Of a stretch of DNA of 38,659 bases, positions 30,848 through 38,659 are shown one piece after another. The first letter of the stretch is position 1. Every line of letters begins with the position of its first letter. The notes beneath the pieces are model-generated. The model was not told the origin of the DNA and made no database searches. It saw only the letters and a program-made list of their open reading frames with translations. Origin of the DNA: Planctomycetota bacterium (GTDB lineage Bacteria; Planctomycetota; UBA1135; UBA2386); assembly GCA_021776805.1 (NCBI GenBank), contig JAJFFD010000024.1, positions 1-38,659 of the forward strand. The letters are read 5' to 3'. The translations under genes were made by a program, and so were the position numbers.

Positions 30848-32553
30848 CAACCGCCCAGCAGTCCGCTGTAGAAGCTCAGATCCACTTCAAAGCCCACGAA
30901 ACTGCGCGGATTGGTCTGCACCGAGCCGGGGAAGGGATTGCGATCTTCCAGCATGAATGCTCTCTTGATCAGCTTCCCACTCGCTTCACGATCGATCCTT
31001 AGCAAGCCATCGGCGAGGGGCATGTCCCAGCCGCCGATCATGATCCAGGCGGAACGCTGCTCACGGATAAGCAAGTCAGGAGAAAGCGCATCCACGTTGC
31101 GCATCAATCCTGCCAGGGTTTCTGGGCCGGCATCGCGATCCAAGCCCGCAGACATGTCCCAGTCCTTGCTGATCACCACCTGACACTTACCAAAGGTTCC
31201 GGTTCGATAGCCGTCGGGGCTACCCGCATAGGGTGCATGCCAGACCTCGGACTCGCGCATCTCCAAGAGCAGAGGCAGCAGCAAGTAGTAGCTCTGCACA
31301 TTCAGGATCATCATGCCCGGCCTGTCCCGGATTGCCCGTATCTGCGGCTCCACCTTCTCTCGAAAACCAGCGGTACTACTCAGCCGCTCATCCAGAAAAC
31401 GCACTCGCTGCGGGCCACCGACCATGATGAAGTTCCCGATCGCCGGCAGGGCGAAGAGCAGCGCGAGGACTCCCGCGCCAATCATCGCTGGCTGCTTGCC
31501 CATGGAGAGGACCTGACTGATCCCAAAGGCCATGGGTAGGAGCAGAAAGGGCACCAGATAGAGGGAGTGGCGGCTGTCACCAAAGGGATATTGCCCCATG
31601 AAGGAGAAGAGCAGCGCGACTCCCAGGGCAGTGAGGGGCAGGGTGTAGAGCAGTTTGCGCTTTCTATCGATGGCGAAGAACAGACCCACAACGAAGATCA
31701 GGAAGATCGTGCCAGCCTGCCTGAAACCGAAGAGGTAGCGCATGAGCCCCTGCATCCCCTGCCAGGCCTGCCTGCCATCGGCGATCATGAAGCTGCTCAT
31801 CCAGGTATCCAAGGCCTGGGCCTGCAGGTCGCTGCCCTGCAAGCTCGGCCGGATGTGTAGGAAGTAGAGCAGGATTACCGCCAAGCCCGGCAGGCTGCTG
31901 GCGATGAGAAGATCACGCACCTGCCTTGGCTGCAGTTGCTTGGTCAGGGTCATCAGGCCCAGGCCGATGCCCAGAATCCCCAGCACGAGAAAGGCGCTGT
32001 AGTGGGTAAGAATCGCCAACAGGAAAAAGCTCGCATAGCCATAGAGATTCCGCCTGCTGCCAGTGCCGAGATAGCGACCGAGAAAAGCGAGGCTGTAAAG
32101 GACGAAGGCCAGCAGGATCATGTAGGGGCGAATGATCTGCGACTGCAGAATGGCGGAAGGCATCAAGGCCAGAATCAAAGCGCCCACCAAGCCTGCTAGA
32201 GTTCCTGCATAGGCCTTGCCGGCGAGATACATCCCGTGAATTGCCAGGCAACCGAAGAGCAAGGATGGGATGCGCAGCCAGAGAAAGTCGCTGCCGAAGG
32301 CACCCATCGCGCGGAGCATCACATAGAAGAGCGGCGGGTGGGCGTTGCCGACCAGCTCCTGTTTGATCCCTTCCCAGGACTCGAGGGTCACCGCCGAGTA
32401 GTAGATCCCCTCATCCGGGTTCAACCAATACTCGCCGAGACCATCCCAACGGAGGTAGAATCCGATGGCTACGATCACGGCGGCGATCATCCAGCCGTAG
32501 CGTTCGAGAAACCGCTCGACTTCTGTCGAGCTCTGCTCGGGGGACCCTGTCAT
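30847..32553 (-). CDS. GT39-like membrane glycosyltransferase, paralogue 2 of 3
   Basis: A 568-residue polytopic membrane glycosyltransferase, paralogous to its two neighbours along the whole length. Shared marks are NPDEGIYY (Asp47-Glu48), NAHPPLFYVMLRAMG, DFLWLRIPSLL, a H-Y-S-A-F segment, QYPFGDSRHSLYL after the last helices, and GGWDMPLADGLLRIDRE in the C-terminal soluble part. Expected role: transfer of a sugar from a polyprenyl-phosphate carrier on the periplasmic side. Acceptor unknown. It starts with ATG 32553, 41 nt after the upstream paralogue, and is coupled to the downstream one through a TGATG junction. Confidence 0.9.
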   Translation of the reverse strand: MTGSPEQSSTEVERFLERYGWMIAAVIVAIGFYLRWDGLGEYWLNPDEGIYYSAVTLESWEGIKQELVGNAHPPLFYVMLRAMGAFGSDFLWLRIPSLLFGCLAIHGMYLAGKAYAGTLAGLVGALILALMPSAILQSQIIRPYMILLAFVLYSLAFLGRYLGTGSRRNLYGYASFFLLAILTHYSAFLVLGILGIGLGLMTLTKQLQPRQVRDLLIASSLPGLAVILLYFLHIRPSLQGSDLQAQALDTWMSSFMIADGRQAWQGMQGLMRYLFGFRQAGTIFLIFVVGLFFAIDRKRKLLYTLPLTALGVALLFSFMGQYPFGDSRHSLYLVPFLLLPMAFGISQVLSMGKQPAMIGAGVLALLFALPAIGNFIMVGGPQRVRFLDERLSSTAGFREKVEPQIRAIRDRPGMMILNVQSYYLLLPLLLEMRESEVWHAPYAGSPDGYRTGTFGKCQVVISKDWDMSAGLDRDAGPETLAGLMRNVDALSPDLLIREQRSAWIMIGGWDMPLADGLLRIDREASGKLIKRAFMLEDRNPFPGSVQTNPRSFVGFEVDLSFYSGLLGG

Positions 32554-32594
32554 CTGCCTCGATTATGACCTTCTGAGTGGCAGGCTCCTACCCG

Positions 32595-34262
32595 CTACTT
32601 GCCCGCAGGCTTCAGGATGCTCTCAACGACCCGAACATAGGACTCCAAGTTCCAGCGGAATACCTTCACCCCCGCAAAGCGCAGGCGACCCTCATCAGCG
32701 ATGAGTTTCTGCCCCTGAGGCTGCTCCGTATCGATGCGAATCAAGCCGTCGGCCAGAGGTGTGATCCAACCTGCCGAGAACATCCAAGCATCCCGCTGCT
32801 GACGGATCTTCAATTCCGGGAAGCGTTCATCGATTCGCGACACGAAATTGAGCAGATGGTTGCTCTTGTCGAGCCCAGTCGAACCCGAGGTCATCCCCCA
32901 GGCCATGTTCACTAGCAGACTGCTCTCCCCCCAGGGCACTGCGAAGAACTCGCGCCCCCATTGCCGCTCTACTTGTGCGCCGGCAAGACTCGGCAGCAAA
33001 ACATAGAAGCTCTGCAGATTCATCATCATGACCTGCCGCTCCGCCCGCATGGGCTCGAGCACTCTTGAATCGAGCAGATCCATGTCTTCGCTGAGCGTCA
33101 ACTGCTCTGGATTGACCGGCCGCTCCTCCACCCCTAGCAAGCTCGTCAACGGGGAACCCAAGGGCATGAGGAAGAGCACCAGCGCAGTGGTCACCAGAGC
33201 CGGCACCGAGCCTGAGCGCAGCATCCGACCCAAGGCCGTAGCCAAGACCAAGACTATGAAGGGGGCCAGATAGAGGGAATGCCGACTCGCTCCGAAGGCG
33301 TACTGCCGCATGAAGGAGAAGAGGAGAGCACAGGCCAGCACTCCCAGAGCCAGTGGCAAGAGCAGATCGGAGCTTTGCAGTGGCTTCGCAAAGGCGATGC
33401 CGATCAGCGCCGCGAAAAACAATAGCCCCGCTGGTCCAGCTAAAGCATGACCGAAGAGCAAGCCCATGACGCCAAACAGCCCCTGCCAGACATCCCCCAG
33501 GCTGCTCACGAAGTATGGACTCAACCAACCGGCCTCGCCCTGGGCCTCCACTTGCACGTTGCCGCCAATCACATGCGGCTCCAGATGAAAGTAGTACAGG
33601 GCCAGACCGATGCAGAAGGGCGCCAGATGAACCGCTGCCAGCGCGAAGACCTGAGTCCTCGCAAGCTGTCTGCGCAAGGCCTGACAACAGAGAGCGATAC
33701 CGATTCCGCCTAGAGCGATGAAGCTGCTGTAGTGGGTAAGGGCAGCGAGCGAGATCAACAGGGTGTACAGCAGCAGATCTCGACTACGCCTGTGGTCCAG
33801 ATAACGCAGCAGGAACCAGAGCGCATAGATGAGCATGCAGCCCTGCATGACATAGGGCCGCATGACCTGAGACTGCAGCACCAGCTCCGGCATCCAAACC
33901 ATTGCGAATGCCGCCAGGAGTCCAGCGAGTTCGCCACCGAATCGTCGACCAATGAGAAAGACTCCCCAGATGGCAAGTAGCCCGGCAACCAGGGATGGCA
34001 GGCGGAGCCAGGCGATGTCCATGGATACGGACCCCATCCCCCGCAGTAGGAGATAGAAGAGTGGCGGATGTGCATTGCCGAGAATCTCATCCCATGCCTC
34101 CGAGAAGTTCGGATTGGTGACGATGGAGTAGTAGATCCCCTCATCCGGGTTGACCCAGAACTCGCCCAGGCCGCTGCGCGCCCAGAGCCCGATCACCACC
34201 AGAACCAGCGCGATCATCCAGGCTCGGGAAGTTAATGGGCTCTGATCTCCGGATTCACTCAT
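32595..34262 (-). CDS. GT39-like membrane glycosyltransferase, paralogue 1 of 3
   Basis: A 555-residue paralogue of the two genes downstream on the same strand. Marks in the same order: NPDEGIYY (Asp40-Glu41), NAHPPLFYLLLRGMG, VLQSQVMRPYV, H-Y-S-S-F, QYAFGASRHSLYL and AGWITPLADGLIRIDTE. Helix count and the long soluble C-terminus match the other two. It is the first of the three in transcription order and diverges from the methyltransferase at 34340, with 77 nt between starts. Three copies suggest different acceptors or different sugars added in turn. Confidence 0.9.
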   Translation of the reverse strand: MSESGDQSPLTSRAWMIALVLVVIGLWARSGLGEFWVNPDEGIYYSIVTNPNFSEAWDEILGNAHPPLFYLLLRGMGSVSMDIAWLRLPSLVAGLLAIWGVFLIGRRFGGELAGLLAAFAMVWMPELVLQSQVMRPYVMQGCMLIYALWFLLRYLDHRRSRDLLLYTLLISLAALTHYSSFIALGGIGIALCCQALRRQLARTQVFALAAVHLAPFCIGLALYYFHLEPHVIGGNVQVEAQGEAGWLSPYFVSSLGDVWQGLFGVMGLLFGHALAGPAGLLFFAALIGIAFAKPLQSSDLLLPLALGVLACALLFSFMRQYAFGASRHSLYLAPFIVLVLATALGRMLRSGSVPALVTTALVLFLMPLGSPLTSLLGVEERPVNPEQLTLSEDMDLLDSRVLEPMRAERQVMMMNLQSFYVLLPSLAGAQVERQWGREFFAVPWGESSLLVNMAWGMTSGSTGLDKSNHLLNFVSRIDERFPELKIRQQRDAWMFSAGWITPLADGLIRIDTEQPQGQKLIADEGRLRFAGVKVFRWNLESYVRVVESILKPAGK

Positions 34263-34339
34263 GCAGTTCGCAGCGAATCGTAGATTGACGCCGAGAAATT
34301 GCTAGCGCCCACAAGCTCGGCGGGCTCTCTTCCACAGTG

Positions 34340-34933
34340 ATGACGGATGCGCGGGTCTTCGACAAGGGCTACTACCATCGCTTCTATCGCGATCCAAAGA
34401 CTCGTGTGTACGGCAGGAAGGAGGTGCGCATCCTCGGCGACTTCGTCTGTGCTTACCTGCGACACCTTCGCCTGGACATTCGCCGGGTCCTCGATCTGGG
34501 CTGTGGATTGGGCTACTGGCAGCAAGTCATCGCCAGGAGTTATCCGCAAGCGAAGTACACCGGCGTCGAATTGAGCGAGTACCTCTGCGAGACCATGGGC
34601 TGGGAACAGGGCTCGGTAGTGGACTACCGCAGCAAGAAGCCCGCCGACCTGGTCATCTGCCAGGGGGTGCTGCAGTACCTGAACCGGAACCAGGCCATCG
34701 ACGCCATCGCCAATCTGGCTCAGCTCTCTGGCTCAGCTCTCTACCTCGAGGCGCTGACCAGTGAGGATCTGCGCCAGAGTTGCGATCCCCAACGCACCGA
34801 CACCAAGGTCCATTTGCGCACAGCCAGCTGGTATCGCAAGCAACTCCGCGAACACTTCCTCCCCCTGGGTGGTGGCCTGTTTGTTCGTCAGGACAGCGAG
34901 GTCGTGCTCTACGAGCTCGAAAAGCCGGGCTAG
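34340..34933 (+). CDS. Class I SAM-dependent methyltransferase
   Basis: A 197-residue methyltransferase with a clear motif I, VLDLGCGLGYW (about 50-60), an acidic strand end Y-T-G-V-E-L-S (about 73-79) and motif IV-like DLVICQGVLQYL (about 103-114). It resembles the Methyltransf_23/25 group, often found next to glycan genes. ATG 34340 is preceded by an in-frame GTG (34337); either may be used. It diverges from the glycosyltransferase block and may modify the glycan, by context. It is 43 nt upstream of the M48 gene and in the same direction. Confidence 0.82.
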   Translation: MTDARVFDKGYYHRFYRDPKTRVYGRKEVRILGDFVCAYLRHLRLDIRRVLDLGCGLGYWQQVIARSYPQAKYTGVELSEYLCETMGWEQGSVVDYRSKKPADLVICQGVLQYLNRNQAIDAIANLAQLSGSALYLEALTSEDLRQSCDPQRTDTKVHLRTASWYRKQLREHFLPLGGGLFVRQDSEVVLYELEKPG

Positions 34934-34976
34934 GTCCCAGCTGCCCCCCCGGGTCTGCCGATAGCAGGGACGGGGA

Positions 34977-36965
34977 ATGGACTTTTTCAGACAGCAAGAA
35001 CGGGCCCGTCGCAGCACCTGGCGACTCATCCTGCTCTTCACCCTCGCCCTCGGCGTATTGATCGCCGGCCTCTACCTGCTTTGCGGGTTCTTGTTCTCAG
35101 GATTCCTGGACCCTGATCAAGGCGCCTGGGACCCGCTGCTCTTCGCTTGGGTGGCCGGTGGAACCCTGACCCTGGTTGGCGGCGGGAGCCTGCACAAGAT
35201 TGTCGAACTGCGCGCCGGCGGCGAGAGCGTCGCCCGCAGTCTCGGTGGAGTTCGTGTCGATCCCGCGACCAAGAACGAAGAATTGCGCAAACTGGTCAAC
35301 GTGGTGGAAGAGATGTCCATCGCCTCTGGCCTGCCGGTACCCGGCCTCTGGGTCATGGAATCAGAGCAGGGCATCAACGCCTTCGCCGCCGGGCTACACC
35401 CTGGCAATGCTGTCATCGGCGTCACCCGAGGATGCTTGCGCCAACTCAACCGAGATGAGCTGCAAGGCGTAATCGCCCATGAGTTCAGCCACATTCTCAA
35501 TGGCGATATGCGGATCAATCTCCGACTCATGGGATTACTGCACGGCCTTCTCTGCCTCACGATCGCAGGCTCTATCCTTCTCCGCACGGCCGGTGGGCAT
35601 CGCTATGGACGCAGTCGAGGTCGAGGTGCCGCGCCGATCCTCGGGCTCGGACTAGCACTTCTGGTCACCGGGTATCTCGGCACACTCCTCGCGCGCCTGA
35701 TCAAGGCAGCGATCTCACGTCAGCGTGAGTTCCTTGCGGATGCGTCAGCTGTGCAGTTCACACGCAACTCCACAGGGATAGCCGGCGCCTTGCAACGCAT
35801 AGCGGGCTTCTTGCCGCCACGAGTACCAAAACTCGGCAAGGGCTCGGTCATTCGTAGCCCGAGGGCAGAGGAAGCGAGCCACCTCTTCTTTAGCAATGGC
35901 CTCAGTCGCCTGAGCAACCTGATGGCCACCCACCCACCGATTCTGGAGCGAATTCGCCGCATTCAACCTGGCTTCCAAGTCCTGGCCAAGGCGCCCGCCG
36001 CGGAGAAACATACGCCGCAATCAGCAGCTTCGGAAATGGCCACGGGCTTTGCCCCCAGCGCCACTACTACGCAAGAACTTGCTGCCAGCGTCGCAACGCC
36101 AGAGAAGGTCGTCGCCCAGGTTGGCAACCCGGACGCAGAAAGTCTGACGATCGGTCGCGAGATTCTTGCCTGCATGCCAGAAGAGCTGCACGCGGCAGCG
36201 CACCACGCGCATGCTGCGCCAGCTGTGCTGCTCGCCATGCTAATGCATCGACGGCCGGTCGCTCGCCGCGCTCAGATTCGACGCATACAAGATCGCCTCG
36301 ATGCCAAGATCATTCGCGAAGCCATTCAGCTGGCGAGTCCAATTCAGACCTTGCGTGGAGGGATGCGCCTTCCACTTCTCGATCTCTGCATGCCAACACT
36401 TCGCAACATGCCCAGCGAAGACAGGCAGGACTTGCTGGCCTGTGTCGATCTCTTGATTGATGAAGATGGTGAGGTTGGCTTCTTCGAACTCTGCATGCGC
36501 CGCATTCTCCGCCGCCATCTCGGAGTAACAGGCGGGAGGATCAGCAGGCCAGAGCCCAGTGCGCAAAGCAAGCAGGATCCGAGCTACCAATACGCCATGA
36601 TCCTGTCCTGCCTTGCGCAGGTTGGCCATGCGGATACGGCCGCCGCACGCCTCGCCTTCGCGGACGGGATCCAACTCCTGTATCCGCGACAGGCTACACC
36701 GGGGCTGCTGCCCTTGAAGGACTGCCGCGCCCGGGCCTTCGACGCCGCGGTGGATGCGCTCGATCGGATTCCGGACCTGGAAAAGCGCCGACTACTCCTG
36801 GCTTGCGCACGGGCCGCATCCAGCGACGGAATCATCGAGACCGGGGAATCTGACCTGATTCGAGCTCTTGCCGACAGCTTTGGCTGTCCCCTGCCACCCT
36901 TCCGCATGAGCACCAACTTGACGAATGCTGATCAGGAGAAGGCCGAGCCGCTGAAGACTCAGTAG
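34977..36965 (+). CDS. Membrane M48-family zinc metalloprotease with TerB-like C-terminal region
   Basis: A 662-residue protein. Two N-terminal hydrophobic helices (about 16-40 and 55-72) precede an M48 peptidase domain: HEFSH with His168, Glu169, His172, and REFLADASAVQF with Glu251 as third zinc ligand. Two more hydrophobic helices lie between these (about 183-205 and 220-240), the HtpX/Ste24 layout. Ste24/HtpX proteases cleave membrane proteins in quality control. After about residue 340 comes a linker and a helical region of about 240 residues. It includes L-I-D-E-D-G-E-V-G-F-F-E-L (about 495-507) and A-S-S-D-G-I-I-E-T-G-E (about 617-627), two acidic helix-turn patterns resembling TerB-like domains. 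The fusion is uncommon outside environmental bacteria, as far as I know. All catalytic residues are present. Confidence 0.85.
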   Translation: MDFFRQQERARRSTWRLILLFTLALGVLIAGLYLLCGFLFSGFLDPDQGAWDPLLFAWVAGGTLTLVGGGSLHKIVELRAGGESVARSLGGVRVDPATKNEELRKLVNVVEEMSIASGLPVPGLWVMESEQGINAFAAGLHPGNAVIGVTRGCLRQLNRDELQGVIAHEFSHILNGDMRINLRLMGLLHGLLCLTIAGSILLRTAGGHRYGRSRGRGAAPILGLGLALLVTGYLGTLLARLIKAAISRQREFLADASAVQFTRNSTGIAGALQRIAGFLPPRVPKLGKGSVIRSPRAEEASHLFFSNGLSRLSNLMATHPPILERIRRIQPGFQVLAKAPAAEKHTPQSAASEMATGFAPSATTTQELAASVATPEKVVAQVGNPDAESLTIGREILACMPEELHAAAHHAHAAPAVLLAMLMHRRPVARRAQIRRIQDRLDAKIIREAIQLASPIQTLRGGMRLPLLDLCMPTLRNMPSEDRQDLLACVDLLIDEDGEVGFFELCMRRILRRHLGVTGGRISRPEPSAQSKQDPSYQYAMILSCLAQVGHADTAAARLAFADGIQLLYPRQATPGLLPLKDCRARAFDAAVDALDRIPDLEKRRLLLACARAASSDGIIETGESDLIRALADSFGCPLPPFRMSTNLTNADQEKAEPLKTQ

Positions 36966-37018
36966 CCCGCCTGATATACTCGTCGCGCCCCGACAGCTCC
37001 CCTTCCCCGGAAGACTGC

Positions 37019-38659
37019 ATGCGCGCCCTGCTCATCCCCCTCGCCTTATTGCTTCTGTCTTCGTCGACCAGCGAAGACCCACCCAATCCATTCGTTCAGG
37101 CCTACTTGCAAGCCGCGCGCGACCATCTTGCGGCGGGCGAGACCGATGCCGCCAGAGAGAAGGTCGAACGCGCCCTCGAGCGTGATCGTCACCATCTCGG
37201 CTCTCTGCAATTACTGGCAGAAGTCGCCGAAGCTGCAGAGGACAAGGACGCCGCAGTCTACGCCTGGCACCGATGGCTACAGGCCTTCGACCGTCTCGAG
37301 AAGGCACCAGTGCCCAAGAAGCTGCGCCGAGAGTTCGGCGACCACTTGCTGGAATTGGATCCGGAAGCCAAGACTTGGGACGCGCTGCAGGCAAACTACA
37401 TCAAGAACCTGCTGGCCCTGGGCAAGGATTACACCAAGCAAAAGAACTGGTTGGGTGGGCTAGAGGTTTATCGCCAGGTCTTGAGCATCGACCCGAGCAA
37501 CAAGGTCGCCAGCAAGGAGATCAAGAACATCCAACGCAAGGGCGGCAAGGAGGTCGCTGTCGAGGATGTTTATGCAGGCGGTGGTGATCCCGGCACGGGG
37601 ATGTCCGCAGAACAAATCGCCATCTCCGATGCCAAGCACCGCGACTGGAGCAACGCCTACACGGACAAGACCGAAAACTACCGCTACCGCACAAACGCTG
37701 GGTACATGGTGCTGAAGACCGCTGCCATCGCCATGGAGCAGATGAACGGCTTCTACCGGCGCTTCTTCCATCACAAGGAGAAGGGCGGCAAGACGCCGAT
37801 GATCGAAATCCAGATCTTCAATACTCGGGATGAGTACCTGGAACTCGGCTCCAGCCCCAAGGACTGGTCAGGCGGTCAATTTACCGGCTCTACAGTCGAG
37901 ACCTATGTCGGTGGGGTCACCGGGCAGGAGTCGATTCGCGGGATGTACCGGACTCTGTTTCATGAGGCCAGTCATCAGTTCAAAGCCCTCACTTCACCGG
38001 CCGCTCCGGCGTGGATCAACGAGGGCTTCGCCTCCTTCTTCGAGGGCTGCGTCATTCTCAGCAATGGCTCGGTCAAGTGGAATCAGGCGCCTCCCGGGCG
38101 ATTGATCCCTTTGGCCCGCAGGCTCGAGCAGGGCTTCATGGCGGCGCATACGGAGGCACATCAGGAAGGCGAGACTTGGATCACGCCGCAGACTGCGCCC
38201 CCGGTACCGATGATCGTCGGCAACGAATACACCTGGGGACCACCCTGGTATGCACCCACCTGGGGAGTGGTTTACTTCCTCTACAACTTCCGCAGTGATG
38301 ATGGCCAGGCGGTCTACCGAGCTGCCCTCGACAATTACTTCAAGTCCTTCAAGAGCGGTCGACCAAACGATGCAGTTGCCCACTTCGAAGAGATCGTCCT
38401 GGGTGGCTCCCCCCTGTCGCCAGTGAAGAAGGCCGCCGATCTGACTCCTATCTGGCGAGACTGGATCCTGGCTCTCCGCGACGCGGAAGTCGGCCGAACC
38501 CAGAATAGCAATCGCGTAAAGGACTATGCCAAGGCCGCCCTCGAAAGGGGCGACAAGGAAGCAGCCCTCGCCTTCTTCGAGGAAGCCCGAGAGGACCTAC
38601 CCCATGATCCGGAAATCCTCTGGCAGATGGCGGTCCTCCTCGAAGATCTCGACCAGAAT
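37019..38659 (+). CDS. Exported DUF1570-like gluzincin with TPR-like repeats (3' end outside window)
   Basis: The frame runs from ATG 37019 to the window end (547 codons, no stop), so it is partial. Residues 1-17 form a hydrophobic signal peptide. TPR-like helices follow (about 25-95 and 120-170). The peptidase-like core has HEASH at 315-319 (His315, Glu316, His319) and WINEGFASFFEG with Glu335 as probable third zinc ligand, the gluzincin spacing seen in DUF1570 proteins, which are frequent in planctomycetes. Another TPR-like stretch begins near residue 500. GGAAG lies a few bases before the ATG. Likely an extracytoplasmic zinc peptidase; its substrate is unknown. Confidence 0.82.
   Translation, partial: MRALLIPLALLLLSSSTSEDPPNPFVQAYLQAARDHLAAGETDAAREKVERALERDRHHLGSLQLLAEVAEAAEDKDAAVYAWHRWLQAFDRLEKAPVPKKLRREFGDHLLELDPEAKTWDALQANYIKNLLALGKDYTKQKNWLGGLEVYRQVLSIDPSNKVASKEIKNIQRKGGKEVAVEDVYAGGGDPGTGMSAEQIAISDAKHRDWSNAYTDKTENYRYRTNAGYMVLKTAAIAMEQMNGFYRRFFHHKEKGGKTPMIEIQIFNTRDEYLELGSSPKDWSGGQFTGSTVETYVGGVTGQESIRGMYRTLFHEASHQFKALTSPAAPAWINEGFASFFEGCVILSNGSVKWNQAPPGRLIPLARRLEQGFMAAHTEAHQEGETWITPQTAPPVPMIVGNEYTWGPPWYAPTWGVVYFLYNFRSDDGQAVYRAALDNYFKSFKSGRPNDAVAHFEEIVLGGSPLSPVKKAADLTPIWRDWILALRDAEVGRTQNSNRVKDYAKAALERGDKEAALAFFEEAREDLPHDPEILWQMAVLLEDLDQN

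Noticed and set aside
1..38659. CRISPR array, tRNA, rRNA, insertion sequence or prophage
   Set aside because: I saw no regularly spaced direct repeats, no tRNA-like cloverleaf, no rRNA stretches, no transposase or integrase motifs and no phage structural genes.

Overview
The window looks like a piece of a GC-rich, Gram-negative-type bacterial chromosome, most plausibly from Planctomycetota or a similar lineage. This is inference. It rests on many lipoprotein and secreted hypotheticals, a DUF1570-like gluzincin, a Tat-exported SDR-like protein, EF-hand proteins and an ECF sigma cassette. There are no rRNA or tRNA genes, no CRISPR array and no recognisable IS element. Coding density is high, with many ATGA/TGATG-type overlaps; the only gene-free stretch over 300 nt is 1228-1622.

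Layout. 1-5425: a partial lipoprotein (-), a secreted reprolysin-like metalloprotease (+), then a minus-strand trio of i-type-lysozyme-like protein, WaaP-like kinase fold and methyltransferase that overlap in sequence. 5470-9079: an APC-family permease, a 2OG-Fe(II) oxygenase and a membrane-anchored alpha/beta hydrolase. 9107-14542: a signalling block with a DUF4388-TPR membrane protein diverging from two co-transcribed genes, a helical protein and a degenerate HD-GYP protein; the latter two appear to share an N-terminal domain. 14552-18013: a secreted hypothetical diverging from an ECF sigma / anti-sigma-like / secretin-domain operon with ATGA overlaps, then a small lipoprotein. 18008-20223: hutF-hutG, the last two steps of the five-step histidine degradation route. 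20267-24647: SDR, methyltransferase, a selenoprotein and a secreted esterase. 24670-27493: an M28 peptidase and a minimal flagellin followed by an overlapping 52-codon ORF. 27633-34933: a GT2-methyltransferase fusion, three tandem GT39-like membrane glycosyltransferases and another methyltransferase. 34977-38659: an M48 peptidase with a TerB-like tail and a partial DUF1570-like metallopeptidase.

The most notable item is at 22134-23282. An apparently truncated EF-hand gene is in fact one reading frame continuing through an in-frame TGA at 22881-22883. The residues around that TGA match the active site of iodothyronine-deiodinase-like selenoproteins (GSHT-U-PPF, then an EAH motif), and a 7-bp hairpin with a GGUC loop follows 14 nt later, as expected of a bacterial SECIS. 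The predicted product is an exported six-EF-hand / deiodinase-like selenoprotein.

A second system-level reading is the glycosylation block. A DPM1-like GT2 enzyme could make polyprenyl-phosphate sugar, which three GT39-type transferases could use on the outer face of the membrane. The flagellin next door is one possible acceptor, but that is inference from position only.
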